Source: Hygrophila difformis (lineage: Eukaryota > Streptophyta > Magnoliopsida > Lamiales > Acanthaceae). Taken from it: a stretch of DNA of 64,000 nt. A program made the translations under genes and the position numbers. This document shows, in pieces, positions 36,078 through 47,148 of the stretch. Position 1 is the first letter of the stretch. The number at the start of each line of letters is the position of its first letter. Below the pieces are notes generated by a model that was given only the letters and a program-made list of their open reading frames with translations, was not told the origin of the DNA and ran no database searches. The stretch is from NCBI GenBank assembly GCA_030278955.1, contig JAOANR010000014.1, forward strand, positions 21,702,068-21,766,067. The letters are read 5' to 3'.

Positions 36078-36460
36078 AAAAAAGGGTTTTCAATCGAAAA
36101 GTCCAGTCAGTTGGGCATATCAGGGGTGGAGGTGGAGATGTTAGGGGAATCGATACAGACGAGGAGGATAGAGGAGTCTCTTTCTGAGAAAGTTGTGGAG
36201 GAGACTCGAGAGGAGTTTGGGGCCAATAATAGGACAGGTCGGGAGGGCTTTAAGCGGATCGAACAGAGTTTCCTCGTCGCGGCTCAAGCAGATGGATCGG
36301 AGGGTGAGAACAATGTAGGGGTAGAGGGGATAGAAGAGGAGGCATATATAGAGGATGTTGAGCTGGATGAGATCCCGGAGGAGTGGCATAATTCTAGCGA
36401 CCAGAGGGAGAAGGAAAAGGAGTTGGGGAGCAAAAATGATGGTTGTTTTGGATAGCAAAA
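36078..36460 (+). other. Inserted purine-rich ORF inside the Helitron (copy 2 only)
   Basis: About 380 bp, GC-richer and purine-rich against its AT-rich host, with one open plus-strand frame at 36111-36455 (114 codons, very acidic, no start context to trust). It is flanked by imperfect direct repeats (ATAACAAAAA and ATAGCAAAAA). I do not recognise the protein. It looks like a fragment of a gene or of a LINE ORF moved into the Helitron. Confidence 0.45.
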
Positions 36461-36627
36461 ATGAGTTATTGATTATTAGAAATTTGTATTGGATTGCGTG
36501 CAGAAAGTGAATGTTGAGAAAATAGGTAGGTTACTGTTCATAAGGGGATTTTTGTGAGAGGGAATTAGTAGGTTACTGTTCATAAGGGTAGGTTACTGTT
36601 CATAAGGGATATTGTTTTTATATATTA

Positions 36628-37384
36628 CTAGTATATCCCCGCCCGATTGGGCGAAAGTTTTGTGTGAATGAGTTAAGAATTGATGCAAAGTATAATAACC
36701 AAACAATCTTGTTTATACAATTGAAACTACATTTCAATAGCAAATAAAGTTTTATTATATTTAATTTATTATTTACATATTAAAATATCATTATATAAAA
36801 ATATCTTTGTATAGTAAAAACTTATTATTTCACTTGTCTTAAACTCATTACTTGATTATCATTTAAAGGTTCCTGATTGAAAATTTGTTTACCTAAATGG
36901 TTGAGCTTATTTAAATATAACTTTAAAAGAAATCAAATTATTTCATCCCATATTTTATATATATATATATATTAAATTCAGTAGTGAACAATATTGCAGT
37001 ATAAATTAGAGTATAAAATATTTTTAAGAAAAATCTTATATTATATTGGGATGATTGATTATTTTTTTTAATATAATAGGTTATATAATAAAATTATTTG
37101 TATTGAAATAATTTATTTATTAAAGTATATAAATTATTATTATTATTTATAAATGAAACTTGTTACGGTTCATAAAATAATTTTTGTGAGTGATAATAAA
37201 CATACTAGTATTATTTATAAGGGAGTTTTTGTGAGGTAAAATATATAAATTAATGTTGATAAGTTAATTTTTGTTAGAAAGAATAAATATACTACTTAGA
37301 TTTTGATAAGAAATGATGAGAGTCGATTTTTGGAAAGACAAAAACACTATTCATAACATCAATAGCTTTTATATATTATATAGA
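36628..37384 (-). mobile_element. Non-autonomous Helitron, inner (copy 2)
   Basis: Same element and insertion site as 14693-15450, with a slightly shorter TA microsatellite (36957-36972). Confidence 0.72.
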
Positions 37385-37726
37385 TATAGATTTCTTATGT
37401 TATAGGATTCATGTTTTGGGTTCAATCTCATGTGTTAGTAATTCTGTTATTGAAGGATTAAATATTAAATATGTGTAGAATCCAAAATAACTAAGAAATT
37501 ATGTACTACAATATTTAGAGAATATAGCTTGTTGAGCTTTATTCCATTCTAATTGGGTGATCTCAAATAAATACCAACTTTAGGTGGCAAGAAATATTGT
37601 CACATTTGTTGATGATCACTCGAGAGACACAAAATTTATACTTAAATTTTAGTGTAGAAAACATAAATGGAGAACAAGAAAATCAAGCAAAATAATAATA
37701 ATTTTGATGCAAATGAGTGCATAACT

Positions 37727-38221
37727 GGGGAGTGAAACAATCTTAACTCACATCTTCACAAGGATAGGGAAAATTCTACCAAAAGATGGAGAGGATTCCC
37801 TATCAACCTTCAATATTAAAAAGTGTGAGGGTGCTTGACTAAGGTTAATACTACATGATCCTAAAAGTGTAGAGTAGGAACAAAACTTTTGATTATATCT
37901 TTGTTGGCTATGCTTCTAACATATTGTTTCTTAGAATTGAATAGTGATGTACTTGAGTACTATTCAATTATTGAAACAAAATGTTCAATTTAAGAATATA
38001 TTTCTTTGTCGGAAAATATTATGTATACACAACTTAGAGATCCACAATATTCTGAATTTAATATACCTTGAGTTGAACAAATTGCTACTTCAGATTAACT
38101 ACTGGGAGAAGTAAAAGACAATAGAAAGAATTATCTTTCGATGGTGACTTTTACACAAACATTCAGTGATTATCTGAACTACTCTTAAGCGATATCTTCT
38201 TCCAATGCTCTAAATTGGAAA
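37727..38221 (+). pseudogene. Ty1/copia pol remnant, integrase end to RT start
   Basis: A heavily mutated plus-strand pol piece. The best part, near 37885-37940, reads TFDYIFVGYASNILFLRI, matching the conserved copia segment between integrase and RT. The piece ends SSSNALNWK at 38221, where the Sirevirus-like element is inserted; the frame resumes after 42967. Many stops. Confidence 0.55.
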
Positions 38222-39176
38222 TGTAAGGTCTCGGTAGATAGGATAAGCAAATATATGAATACATTGTCGACGCGTTATCCAGACAACCAACCAACAATCA
38301 CAAATATATGACAAGGCATAAAACAAATGAAGAAAATAGAGGAAGACAAAGCATTTGTTGACCTGATTCGATCAATCCGATCTACATCCGGGGGATACCA
38401 ATCCAGGCTCTTCACTAACTCCCAACTCCCAAGACTTACAGAAAACCCTCTGTATACAATCCCTACAACCCTTCCACAATAGGACTCTAACTCTCTAGAA
38501 CAACCCTTCTAGACGGAACATACTGTTGAGCCTGTTGTCTCAACATCTGCCGGACAACCACTGATCCTAATGCTAGGTGTAGCAGATTGCTGCCTTGGAG
38601 TAGCTATTAAAACATGAAGCTCAAAACTAAATACTCACAATAAGCTCACATTCATTTTCCCACAAGATTAATCTACTCAGAAACAGAAAATGAATGATAT
38701 ATAACTCAAAAAAAACCTATCAAAATGCTAAAGATATTACCCAACTCAAACAACCATTTTGATGGTTGAACACTAGCAGCAGCAGCTTTTCATCAATTCT
38801 CTCTCAAACCTTGTTGCTCTCAAAATGTTGTTTTTCCTCACTTTGTTATGGTGGCTTGCCTCTAGGAATGATGGAATAACCTAGAAAAACTTAGGCCTCC
38901 CGAATCCCAAGGCCCATTGGGCTGTGAAAAGGGTCATTTGACAGCTGTTGTACTTTTTGTCTTTTCTGAATCAGCATAGCTCGTTGTTGAAGGATTGTAT
39001 CAACATCAGAATAACAACGGACATCAACACAAAATCCTAATATGTTGTAACAAACTTTCCATGTGAGCATATTTTTTATCCTTTCTCCACCTACAACTCA
39101 CATTGTTTATGAGTCATCGTGACAACTTCAGAACGGTGTTGATCATCTTCACAACACACCGCTCAAATACTCAACA
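38222..39176 (-). repeat. 3' LTR of the Sirevirus-like element
   Basis: A 955 bp direct repeat of 42042-42967, clearly diverged from it by substitutions and small indels. Confidence 0.85.
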
Positions 39177-39442
39177 ATCTCACCCTTTATGGATATGATC
39201 AACCAAAACCCTTCACGATGCTCAGGAACAAGAAATGCATACCATATTTCCCCCCTTTTTGGTATGATCATTAAACAACATCTTCTGTGCCTTTTCTAGT
39301 TGTCAAATAGTAGTTTGGACAACATGAAATCATCCGCAGAAATACGCATCAGGTGTTTCTCCCCCTTTCTTTAAGGAACCAGCTTCCCAATCAGCAATAA
39401 TTTCCAATCAGTTCAAACTCATCATTTATACTCCCCCTTGCT
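39177..39442 (-). other. Multiple polypurine tracts
   Basis: In element sense, four purine runs lie before the 3' LTR: AAAGGGTGAGA next to it, AAAAAGGGGGGAAA (about 39249-39261), AAAGAAAGGGGGAGAA (about 39357-39372) and AAGGGGGAGTA (about 39429-39440). Multiple polypurine tracts are a described hallmark of Sireviruses. Confidence 0.65.
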
Positions 39443-39545
39443 TTATGCCATCATCTTTTCCAGGTTGTTCTTCCTCTCTTTTGAATGGATGGGGCCAATC
39501 AAATATAAATTCTTTGTGATTCAGGGCCCTAAACTCAACACGATG

Positions 39546-40428
39546 CTATGGAGAGTGACACAAACCCAAGTTCCCTCTTTGTTGTTCAAGCCTATCTCTA
39601 ACCAGGGATTTAGCCATATAATTTGCTCGTTGTTCAGACGCCGACATGTGTTGTACATCCTCAATTCCATTGTTCAGCAAATAATTGCATTGTGACTTCT
39701 TTGGAACCCAGACTCTTCTCAACTTAACCTTCTTCCGTAGTTCTTCAGTTGGCCAGACAACAGGGCGACTACTCATCGAATCCTTTGCAATCCTAAAACA
39801 CTCATGGGATGTATGTCCTGGAAACTTGAAATAAGCAAAATCCTTGTGTTGTTAAAACTTCTGAATATATCTTTCCTTGTAGATCTTTCAGACTCGTTGT
39901 CGATCAGTTGTTTAAACAACCTACTTAACCACTTCAACAACCTTGGCTACAAAAACCTTTTGATTTCTCATGGGGGATGATTTTTGTTCAAGTAACCCTC
40001 CACTCACAAACTTAGTCTCAGATGGAGTGGTTGAAAACAAGTATCCAATTTCAGTTTGATCCTTGTATGATTTCCAATTGACAAGACTTCATCGAGCTTA
40101 TCTTTCCCTTTCACCATTCTTTCCAACTGATAAACCTTCTCTTGTAGATCTTGAGAATCTTTCTTCAATAAATCTTTCTCTTCAATCCACACATCTTATT
40201 CCTTGATGAAATATTCTTTATCCTTGATCAAATCTTCAATAATCACCTTGTATGATTGATCTCCTTTTCAAGTACTTCTTTCTCTTGTGATACCAAATCA
40301 TAGGAAATACTGATGTCAGCAAGTTGTTCCAACAACATCTTCTTCTGCTTTACAACTGCCTTGAATTTTTCCTTAAGCTCCTCAAATGCAACAAAAAGCT
40401 TTTCAAAATCTGATTCACTTTTTGACAA
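39546..40428 (-). pseudogene. Copia gag remnant, unit 1
   Basis: Minus-strand pieces in order: a coiled-coil part (FEELKEKFKAVVKQKKMLLEQL, 40428-40243), then KDSQDLQEKVYQLERMVKGKDKLDEVLS (40192-40004), then a C-terminal part with RRVWVPKKSQ (39776-39546). KGK-KLD and WVPK match the region around the gag end of Sireviruses. Stops and frameshifts separate the pieces. Confidence 0.6.
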
Positions 40429-40592
40429 TGCATCAGCGAAATCTTTATATTTGCTCTGTTGTTTGTTGGTTGTTCCGACATCAACATCACCACTGCGAGT
40501 AACTCTGGGAACTATGATTTCGGAGCTACCCTTTCTTGCTCATCTTTCAGATCAAGCTCAACTACTATTAGAGCCCTTGCTCTGATACCACT

Positions 40593-40806
40593 TGTAAGGT
40601 CCCGGTAGATAGGATAAGCAAATATATGAATACGTTGTTGACGCGTTCTCAAGACAACCAACCAACAATCACAAATCACAAGGCAGAAACCAAATGCAGA
40701 AAATAAAAGAAGACAGAGCATTTGTTGACCCGGTTCGATCAATCCGATCTACATCCGAGGGATACCAATCCAGACTCTTCACTAACTCCCAAGACTTACA
40801 GAAAAC
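40593..40806 (-). repeat. Partial internal LTR
   Basis: The 214 bp primer-binding-site-proximal end of the LTR, with its own primer-binding site at 40579-40590, lying between the two tandem units. It is a by-product of the duplication. Confidence 0.88.
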
Positions 40807-40994
40807 CAGCTTCCCAATCAGCAATAATTTCCAATCAGTTCAAACTCATCATTTATACTCCCCCTTGCTTTATGCCATCATCTTTTCCAGGTTGTTCTTC
40901 TTTAATAGCTCAAATATACCATCTCTCTTTTGAATGGATGGGGCCAATCAAATATAAATTCTTTGTGATTCAGGGCCCTAAACTCAACACAATG

Positions 40995-41877
40995 CTATGG
41001 AGAGTGACACAAACCCAAGTTCCCTCTTTGTTGTTCAAGCCTATCTCTAACCAGGGATTTAGCCTTATAATTTGCTCCTTGTTCAGACGCCGACATGTGT
41101 TGTACATCCTCAATTCCATTGTTCAGCAAATAATTGCATTGTGACTTCTTTGGAACCCAGACTCTTCTCAACTTAACCTTCTTCCGTAGTTCTTCAGTTG
41201 GCCAGACAACAGGGCGACTACTCATCGAATCCTTTGCAATCCTAAAACACTCATGGGATGTATGTCCTGGAAACTTGAAATAAGCAAAATCCTTGTGTTG
41301 TTAAAACTTCTGAATATATCTTTCCTTGTAGATCTTTCAGACTCGTTGTCGATCAGTTGTTTAAACAACCTACTTAACCACTTCAACAACCTTGGCTACA
41401 AAAACCTTTTGATTTCTCATGGGGGATGATTTTTGTTCAAGTAACCCTCCACTCACAAACTTAGTCTCAGATGGAGTGGTTGAAAACAAGTATCCAATTT
41501 CAGTTTGATCCTTGTATGATTTCCAATTGACAAGACTTCATCGAGCTTATCTTTCCCTTTCACCATTCTTTCCAACTGATGAACCTTCTCTTGTAGATCT
41601 TGAGAATCTTTCTTCAATAAATCCTTCTCTTCAATCCACACATCTTATTCCTTGATGAAATATTCTTTATCCTTGATCAAATCTTCAATAATCACCTTGT
41701 ATGATTGATCTCCTTTTCAAGTACTTCTTTCTCTTGTGATACCAAATCATAGGAAATACTGATGTCAGCAAGTTGTTCCAACAACATCTTCTTCTGCTTT
41801 ACAACTGCCTTGAATTTTTCCTTAAGCTCCTCAAATGCAACAAAAAGCTTTTCAAAATCTGATTCACTTTTTGACAA
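40995..41877 (-). pseudogene. Copia gag remnant, unit 2
   Basis: The same three gag pieces as unit 1, at 41877-41692, 41641-41453 and 41225-40995. They have few differences from unit 1, so the duplication is recent relative to the decay of the LTR pair. Confidence 0.6.
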
Positions 41878-42027
41878 TGCATCAGCGAAATCTTTATATT
41901 TGCTCTGTTGTTTGTTGGTTGTTCCGACATCAACATCACCACTGCGAGTAACTCTGGGAACTATGATTTCGGAGCTACCCTTTCTTGCTCATCTTTCAGA
42001 TCAAGCTCAACTACTATTAGAGCCCTT

Positions 42028-42039
42028 GCTCTGATACCA
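42028..42039 (-). other. Primer-binding site for initiator tRNA-Met (Sirevirus-like element)
   Basis: TGGTATCAGAGC on the minus strand, two bases from the 5' LTR; duplicated at 40579-40590. Confidence 0.9.
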
Positions 42040-42041
42040 CT

Positions 42042-42967
42042 TGTAAGGTCCCGGTAGATAGGATAAGCAAATATATGAATACGTTGTTGACGCGTTCTCA
42101 AGACAACCAACCAACAATCACAAATCACAAGGCAGAAACCAAATGCAGAAAATAAAAGAAGACAGAGCATTTGTTGACCCGGTTCGATCAATCCGATCTA
42201 CATCCGAGGGATACCAATCCAGACTCTTCACTAACTCCCAAGACTTACAGAAAACCCTCTGTATACAATCCTTCACACCCTTCCACAATAGGACTCCAAC
42301 TCTCTAGAGCAACCCTTCTAGACAGAACAGACTGTTGAGCCACCGTTGTCTCAACATTTTCCGGAAAACCACCGATCCTAATGCTAGGTGCAGTAGATTG
42401 CTGCCTTGGAGTAGCTATTAAAACATGAAGCTAAAAAAACTAATACTCACAATAAGTCACATTAATTTTTCCACAAGATTAATCAACTCAGAAACAGAAA
42501 ATGAATGATATATAACTAAAAAAAAAATCCTATCAAAAAACTAAAGATATTACCCCACTCAAACAACCATTTTGATGGTTGAACACTCAGCAGCAACAGC
42601 TTTTCATCAATTCCCTCTCAAACGTTGTTGCTCTCAAAATGTTGTTTTTTCTCACTTTGTTATGGTGGCTTGCCTATAGGAATGATGGAATAACCTAGAA
42701 AAACATAGGCCTCCGGAATCCCAAGGCCATTTGACAGCTGTTGTACTTTTGTCTTTTCTAAATTAGCACAGCTCGTTGTTGAAGCTTTGTATCAACATCA
42801 GAATAACAACGGACATCAGCACAAAATCCTAATCTGTTGTAACAAACTTGCCATGTGAGCATCCTTTTATCCTTTCTCCACCTACAAGTCACGTTGTTTA
42901 TTAGTCATCGTGACAAATTCAGAACGGTGTTGATCATCTTCACAACACACAGCTCAAATACTCAACA
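42042..42967 (-). repeat. 5' LTR of the Sirevirus-like element
   Basis: A 926 bp LTR. In element sense it begins TGTTGAGTATTTGAGC and ends ACCGGGACCTTACA, followed by the primer-binding site. Confidence 0.87.
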
Positions 42968-42993
42968 ATAAAGATGACATTCAAATAATGATT

Positions 42994-43268
42994 GAGGCCC
43001 CGTTCTCTAGGACTTATTTTCAGGACTTATTATTTTTTTTAAAAAAAATTCAGATCAGAACAAATCAGATAAGAAATACCATTTCCCATTCAGACAAGAT
43101 CGGATCAAATTAAATCATTGTAATAATATAGATAAGATAAGATAAGATCAGATCAAACCAGACCAGATCAGATGGAATCAGACCAGACCAGATAAATTCA
43201 GATCAGATCAGACCAGATCTTATAAAATTCAGATCAGATCAGCCAAATTCAGGCCTAAAGAACATGGC
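42994..43268. mobile_element. MITE-like insert with GATCAGACCA-rich interior
   Basis: Imperfect terminal inverted repeats: GAGGCCCCGTTCTCTAGG on the left and, read in reverse, GCCATGTTCTTTAGGCCTG on the right. The interior is a run of GATCAGA and GACCAGA words (43130-43245). It interrupts the copia RT frame, supporting insertion. Superfamily uncertain; hAT-like termini are possible. Confidence 0.45.
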
Positions 43269-44650
43269 TTGACTCTCTTTTACAAAATCAAACTTGGGTA
43301 TTGGTTGAACTGCCAACATTTTCAAAACCTATTGGTCATGAGTTGATTTTTGAAATAAAGTTGAATCCTGATGGTTGTATAGAGAACTAAAGCTAGATTG
43401 GTGGCAAAATGTTTACACAAAATAAAATATTAATTATTTTGATACATTCACGCAAGTGACAAGAATAGCTTAATATATAACATTGTGGTCTATGAAATAA
43501 ACGTTAAACAACCTTTTGAATGGAAACTTCGAGAACAAATGTATATAGTTCAACATGAGGGGTAAAAAATAAAGTGTGCGAGTTATAGGATTCATGGTAT
43601 TGGTTAAAATGAGACCAACAGTGAAATGAGAAGTTTGATCAAACTTTACTTGCACTTGGATATTCTTTTATAAATGTGGATACATGTGTACCAAGCAAGC
43701 CAATGGAGAAGGCATTATCCTTAGTTTGTATGTGGATGATATGTTAATTTATGGAACTTCACTGAATATAGTGTGTAACCCTAAGCGAGCTCTAGCTTTT
43801 AAATTTAATATGAAAAATTTATGAGAAGCTAGTGTGACGGTAGGCATGAAAGTCATAAGGTCGAGTGTTGGAGTCACAATGACTTAAGAGCATTATCTTG
43901 AGAAACCTATTAAAAAGTTCTATTACTATGAGGTGAGCATTCCTTATGATCCTAATGCAAAACTAACGAAAAAAGAGGTGAACCTGCTGCTCAGTCTGAA
44001 TATGCACAAATCAGTGGGAGTTTATTATATCTAATGAACTTCATGAGACCCAATATAGCTTGTGTTGTGGGTAGTCTGAGCAGATAGACTCATAATTCGA
44101 CTTATGATCATTGGACTACATTAGATAGATTGACGAGATACTTGAGAGGTACCATGAGTTATGGTATCTACTACAGTGGATTTTTTTTTATTGTCCTATA
44201 GGGATATAATCGTGCTAATGGGATATTTGATTCCGATGAAGTGAAATCCACTAGTTGTTATGTATTCACATCTGTAAAAGGTGTAGTCACATGAGAGTCA
44301 ACCAATCAAACAATAATTGCCAGATCTACTATGGAGTTTGAATTCATTGCTTTGGAATTAGCTGGCAGTGAGGTTGAGTGGTTGAAGAATATCAAAGCAT
44401 AAATTCTTGTGGGCACAACTCTAATTCCATTTGTGTCAATATATTGTGATTACCAATAGGCAATAGCTACAGCTAAAAACAAATCTTATAATGAGAAAAA
44501 TAGACACATGTCAGGACAAGATGTGGGAAGCAATTGCTTAGAGATGGAATTATTTCCATAGATTATGAAAGGTCAGAAATGAATTTGGTCGTTCGTCTGA
44601 CTAAACCCTTGGGTAGAGGGAAAATATTTGAAATATCGATGGGATTGTGA
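43264..44650 (+). pseudogene. Ty1/copia RT and RNase H remnant
   Basis: Continuation of the pol at 37727-38221. Visible: LLQNQTWVLVELPTFSKPIG (RT start), then LSLYVDDMLIYGT with the YVDD catalytic motif near 43723-43760, then RNase H debris with AIATAKNKSYNEKNRHM near 44460 and the end motif with LTKPLGRG-like sequence near 44600. Full of stops and frameshifts, so an old insertion. Confidence 0.72.
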
Positions 44651-45500
44651 CTAAATCCACTTTGAATAATTGTTGATGATGGGAACCCAACTTATGTGAT
44701 TGAGATCCCATAAAGTAAGTTCATATGGATAATAACAAGTCATCACATTTATCTGAAGCACTATCTACCTAAGTCATTTCCTATAATGTGTGTTGTACTT
44801 TTTACTGTATATTTAAATGAGGGTTGAGTTATACTCTTAATAGTTTCATAGCCCTTATAGGGTGGTTTATTGTATGCATAATACACTTGATGTCTAATGA
44901 TACTATCTATATGAATGTGGTGTGGGCCGTTCCTATGAGAATTTGGCTAATTCTCTACAGCACTCATGAATTACAGGCATACACATGGTCTATTGGCGCA
45001 AATCCGCGTTGAACGGTAGAATGTGGGGGCACAATGTGATAAATGAGGTCAATATTACACAACATGAATCACTGCTTCATAAAAGTTATATACTTCACTA
45101 ATTATTCTGTGTGACAAATCTCGTTTACTCTAGAACTAGTTCATAGTGCATATGCACACTAGTTCGTTGCATTATTTCCATGAAAACAGTTACGAGCCTT
45201 TACAATATGTGGGGTATTATCGGAGAATATAATATTTTTAGTATTGTATAGACTCGGTCTTACTTATGCTCCAAATAATCCTTATTTAGTATATTGTGGT
45301 TTGTTACTGTTAAGATATGCACATCTTGAGAAGATCGGCGTAGATTTGACTCAATGTGTATCTTCCTTTCATACCTCTATATATAGATGTAGCTGGAGAT
45401 AAGGACAAGACATATATCAAAATACGAAACTCCTCAACTTTGCTTTCATTATTGCATTCACTCTTCCTGTTGTTGTGTTTTTAACATAGTAAGTGTCGTT
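44651..45500 (+). mobile_element. 3' untranslated region and probable 3' LTR of the copia remnant
   Basis: After pol comes GGGAACCCAACTTATG and later a purine run GTGGGGGC (45021-45028), which could be the polypurine tract. The probable LTR starts near 45036 (TGTGATAAATGAGG) and has a TATA-like CTATATATAG near 45374. Its end is not determined. Confidence 0.4.
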
Positions 45501-45783
45501 GTATCAAGGAGAACCGCCAATATACACGGTGAAAGTTCTTTAGCCCAGTGCTCTCGGCATGCCTCGACACAGTTAGATTTATCTACATATATTAACCCTA
45601 ATATACTTTTGTGTTTCATCCATTCAATTGTCCAACATTCATCATCCACAATACTCCTCCTCTTGGACATATATCTAATTAATGTGACAACAATCTCCGA
45701 TATCATCTGTGCAACATCAAGATCAATAGTTTCCTCATGCAATTCAGGAACCATTCTAGTCATTTCTCGACTTCCCCTTCAAT
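45501..45783. other. Unrecognised sequence
   Basis: A minus-strand frame of 101 codons covers 45458-45763 but shows no motif that I recognise. It may be the U5 part of the copia LTR or a separate fragment. Confidence 0.3.
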
Positions 45784-45889
45784 CCACCTCTAACAATCGT
45801 CTTTAAGCTCTCGAGCACAATTGCAAGGTAGCGGGTTGAAGGCAGTGAAGCATCAAAGTGCTTTCGCTTTCTAGAGGAAGTGGACCATG

Positions 45890-45997
45890 TCAAGAGCGGG
45901 TTGAATGGATGGAGGTATATGCGGAAACCATCGATGACACACAGAGGTCTCCAGCTTGAATCTTGGAAAGAAAACTCTTCTCATCATAACCGTCCAT
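45890..45997 (-). CDS. Small ORF of 35 codons, copy A
   Basis: ATG at 45995-45997, stop at 45890-45892. It starts MDGYDEKSFLSKIQAGDL. The second copy at 47255-47362 has the same length and differs at a handful of residues. Unknown protein; perhaps the first exon of a gene with the rest lost. Confidence 0.35.
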   Translation of the reverse strand: MDGYDEKSFLSKIQAGDLCVSSMVSAYTSIHSTRS

Positions 45998-46448
45998 TGC
46001 TCGCCGGTGGGAGGTGGCTAGAGTGATTAGGCTGGAGGTGGTTTTGGATTTTAGGGACCGTACATGGGGTTAACTCCGTACGCGAGCATGGAGGTGTTTG
46101 GCAGCCCTAATTTGAATCCTAATTTTAAAACAAAATACTTACCTATATCCTTTACTATATTTTTCACCATTTATGCATTTCACGCAATCCAATAAATATT
46201 TTTAACTTCACTATATTTTTCTGATATAACTCTGTTAAAAGAATTGATCAAAGTTATTAGGGGTGAGCATAATATAGTCTGGATCATAAACTAAACAAGA
46301 CAAAACCATATTTTTACGGTTTGGTTTGGTTTACAGTTTAAAAAATCATGATTTGGTTTAATATTTTATAAATCATAAACTGTACGATTTCAAAAAAAAT
46401 TATGATTTTAAACCGTAAACCATATATATTGATATATAATATTAAATA

Positions 46449-46707
46449 CTCCCTCTGTCCCATTTAAGATGTCTTGTTTCATTTCTGCACACAATCCAAT
46501 GCACTTTTTCAATCGTTAATATCTCAAATTATATACAATGAAAAATTATGTGAATTATATATTCTAAAACTACATGATCATACGATTCTAACAAGACCCA
46601 ACTCAACTGTTCTTTTCAAATATATACTTGAAATAATATTGAGTAAAAGCTAAACAATGAACAGTGCCAAAAAGTCAAACCAGACATCTTGCCTGGGACG
46701 GAGGGAG
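46449..46707. mobile_element. Stowaway-type MITE
   Basis: A 259 bp element with terminal inverted repeats CTCCCTCTGTCCC and GGGACGGAGGGAG, and a TA target duplication (46447-46448, 46708-46709). Such MITEs are moved by Tc1/mariner transposases. The paralogous site in copy B (near 47745) lacks it. Confidence 0.93.
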
Positions 46708-47148
46708 TATATTTTAAATATATATTACTCTATATATTTATAATTTTTAAAGTAATAAATAAATCCAACTCAAAGACATGATGACCAAATTTAAAACTAG
46801 GCTCAACTTTAAAGTTCAGAAGTTCATAACTTAAAACATGCAAGTCCAATTCCCAACCCAAAATGTTATTTACATTTGAGACTTCAGAGTTACAAATGAC
46901 AAATCTGAATTGTGACTTGTGAATTGCATTTGTTAGATATTTAATGAGATATATGTATTATGGTTGTTGTATTCCATTAGGTATTTGTTTGCAAAAATTG
47001 AAGTATATTTTATATTACAAATCGTGGTTCAAACCAGACCAAACCGTAAAATTTACGGTTTGGTTTGGTTTCGAATAATTAAAAATACATTTTGGTTTGG
47101 TTTGAAAAATTCTAAATCTTATAATTCCGGTTTCTAAATCATAAAATT

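Larger units (their letters stand above)
35965..37390 (-). mobile_element. Non-autonomous Helitron, outer, rearranged (copy 2)
   Basis: Same termini as 13676-15456. Internally 421 bp (36040-36460) replace 775 bp of copy 1; the replacement begins with an inverted fragment of the missing part and then an exon-like ORF. Confidence 0.7.
39377..42252. repeat. Tandem duplication, units 39377-40803 and 40804-42252
   Basis: The second unit repeats the first at ~99% by eye, with a 22 bp insertion (near 40909-40931, TTTAATAGCTCAAATATACC). The join fuses LTR sequence (ACTTACAGAA) to internal sequence (CCAGCTTCCC), with AACC shared by both parents. Confidence 0.9.
38222..42967 (-). mobile_element. Non-autonomous Sirevirus-like Ty1/copia element with internal tandem duplication
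   Basis: A minus-strand element of 4.7 kb with LTRs 42042-42967 (5') and 38222-39176 (3'), termini TGTTGAGT and ACCTTACA. It has a tRNA-Met primer-binding site and several polypurine tracts, but no pol. Gag remnants are present twice because a ~1.43 kb segment including the primer-binding site is tandemly duplicated. It is inserted in the copia remnant. The five flanking bases (GGAAA and ATAAA) do not match exactly, so the target duplication has decayed or the ends are slightly off. Confidence 0.8.
45784..46880. repeat. Local duplication, copy A (carries a Stowaway MITE)
   Basis: Shares most of its length with 47149-47912. Order: exon-like part, a part starting GGGGTGAGCATAATAT with TTTGGTTTGG words, MITE 46449-46707, then AT-rich sequence. 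About 50 bp near 46190-46245 are absent from copy B. Confidence 0.88.

Noticed and set aside
43130..43245. GATCAGA array as a CRISPR-like or satellite array
   Set aside because: Words are 7 bp with no spacers, the run is short, and the setting is a plant genome inside a MITE-like insert.
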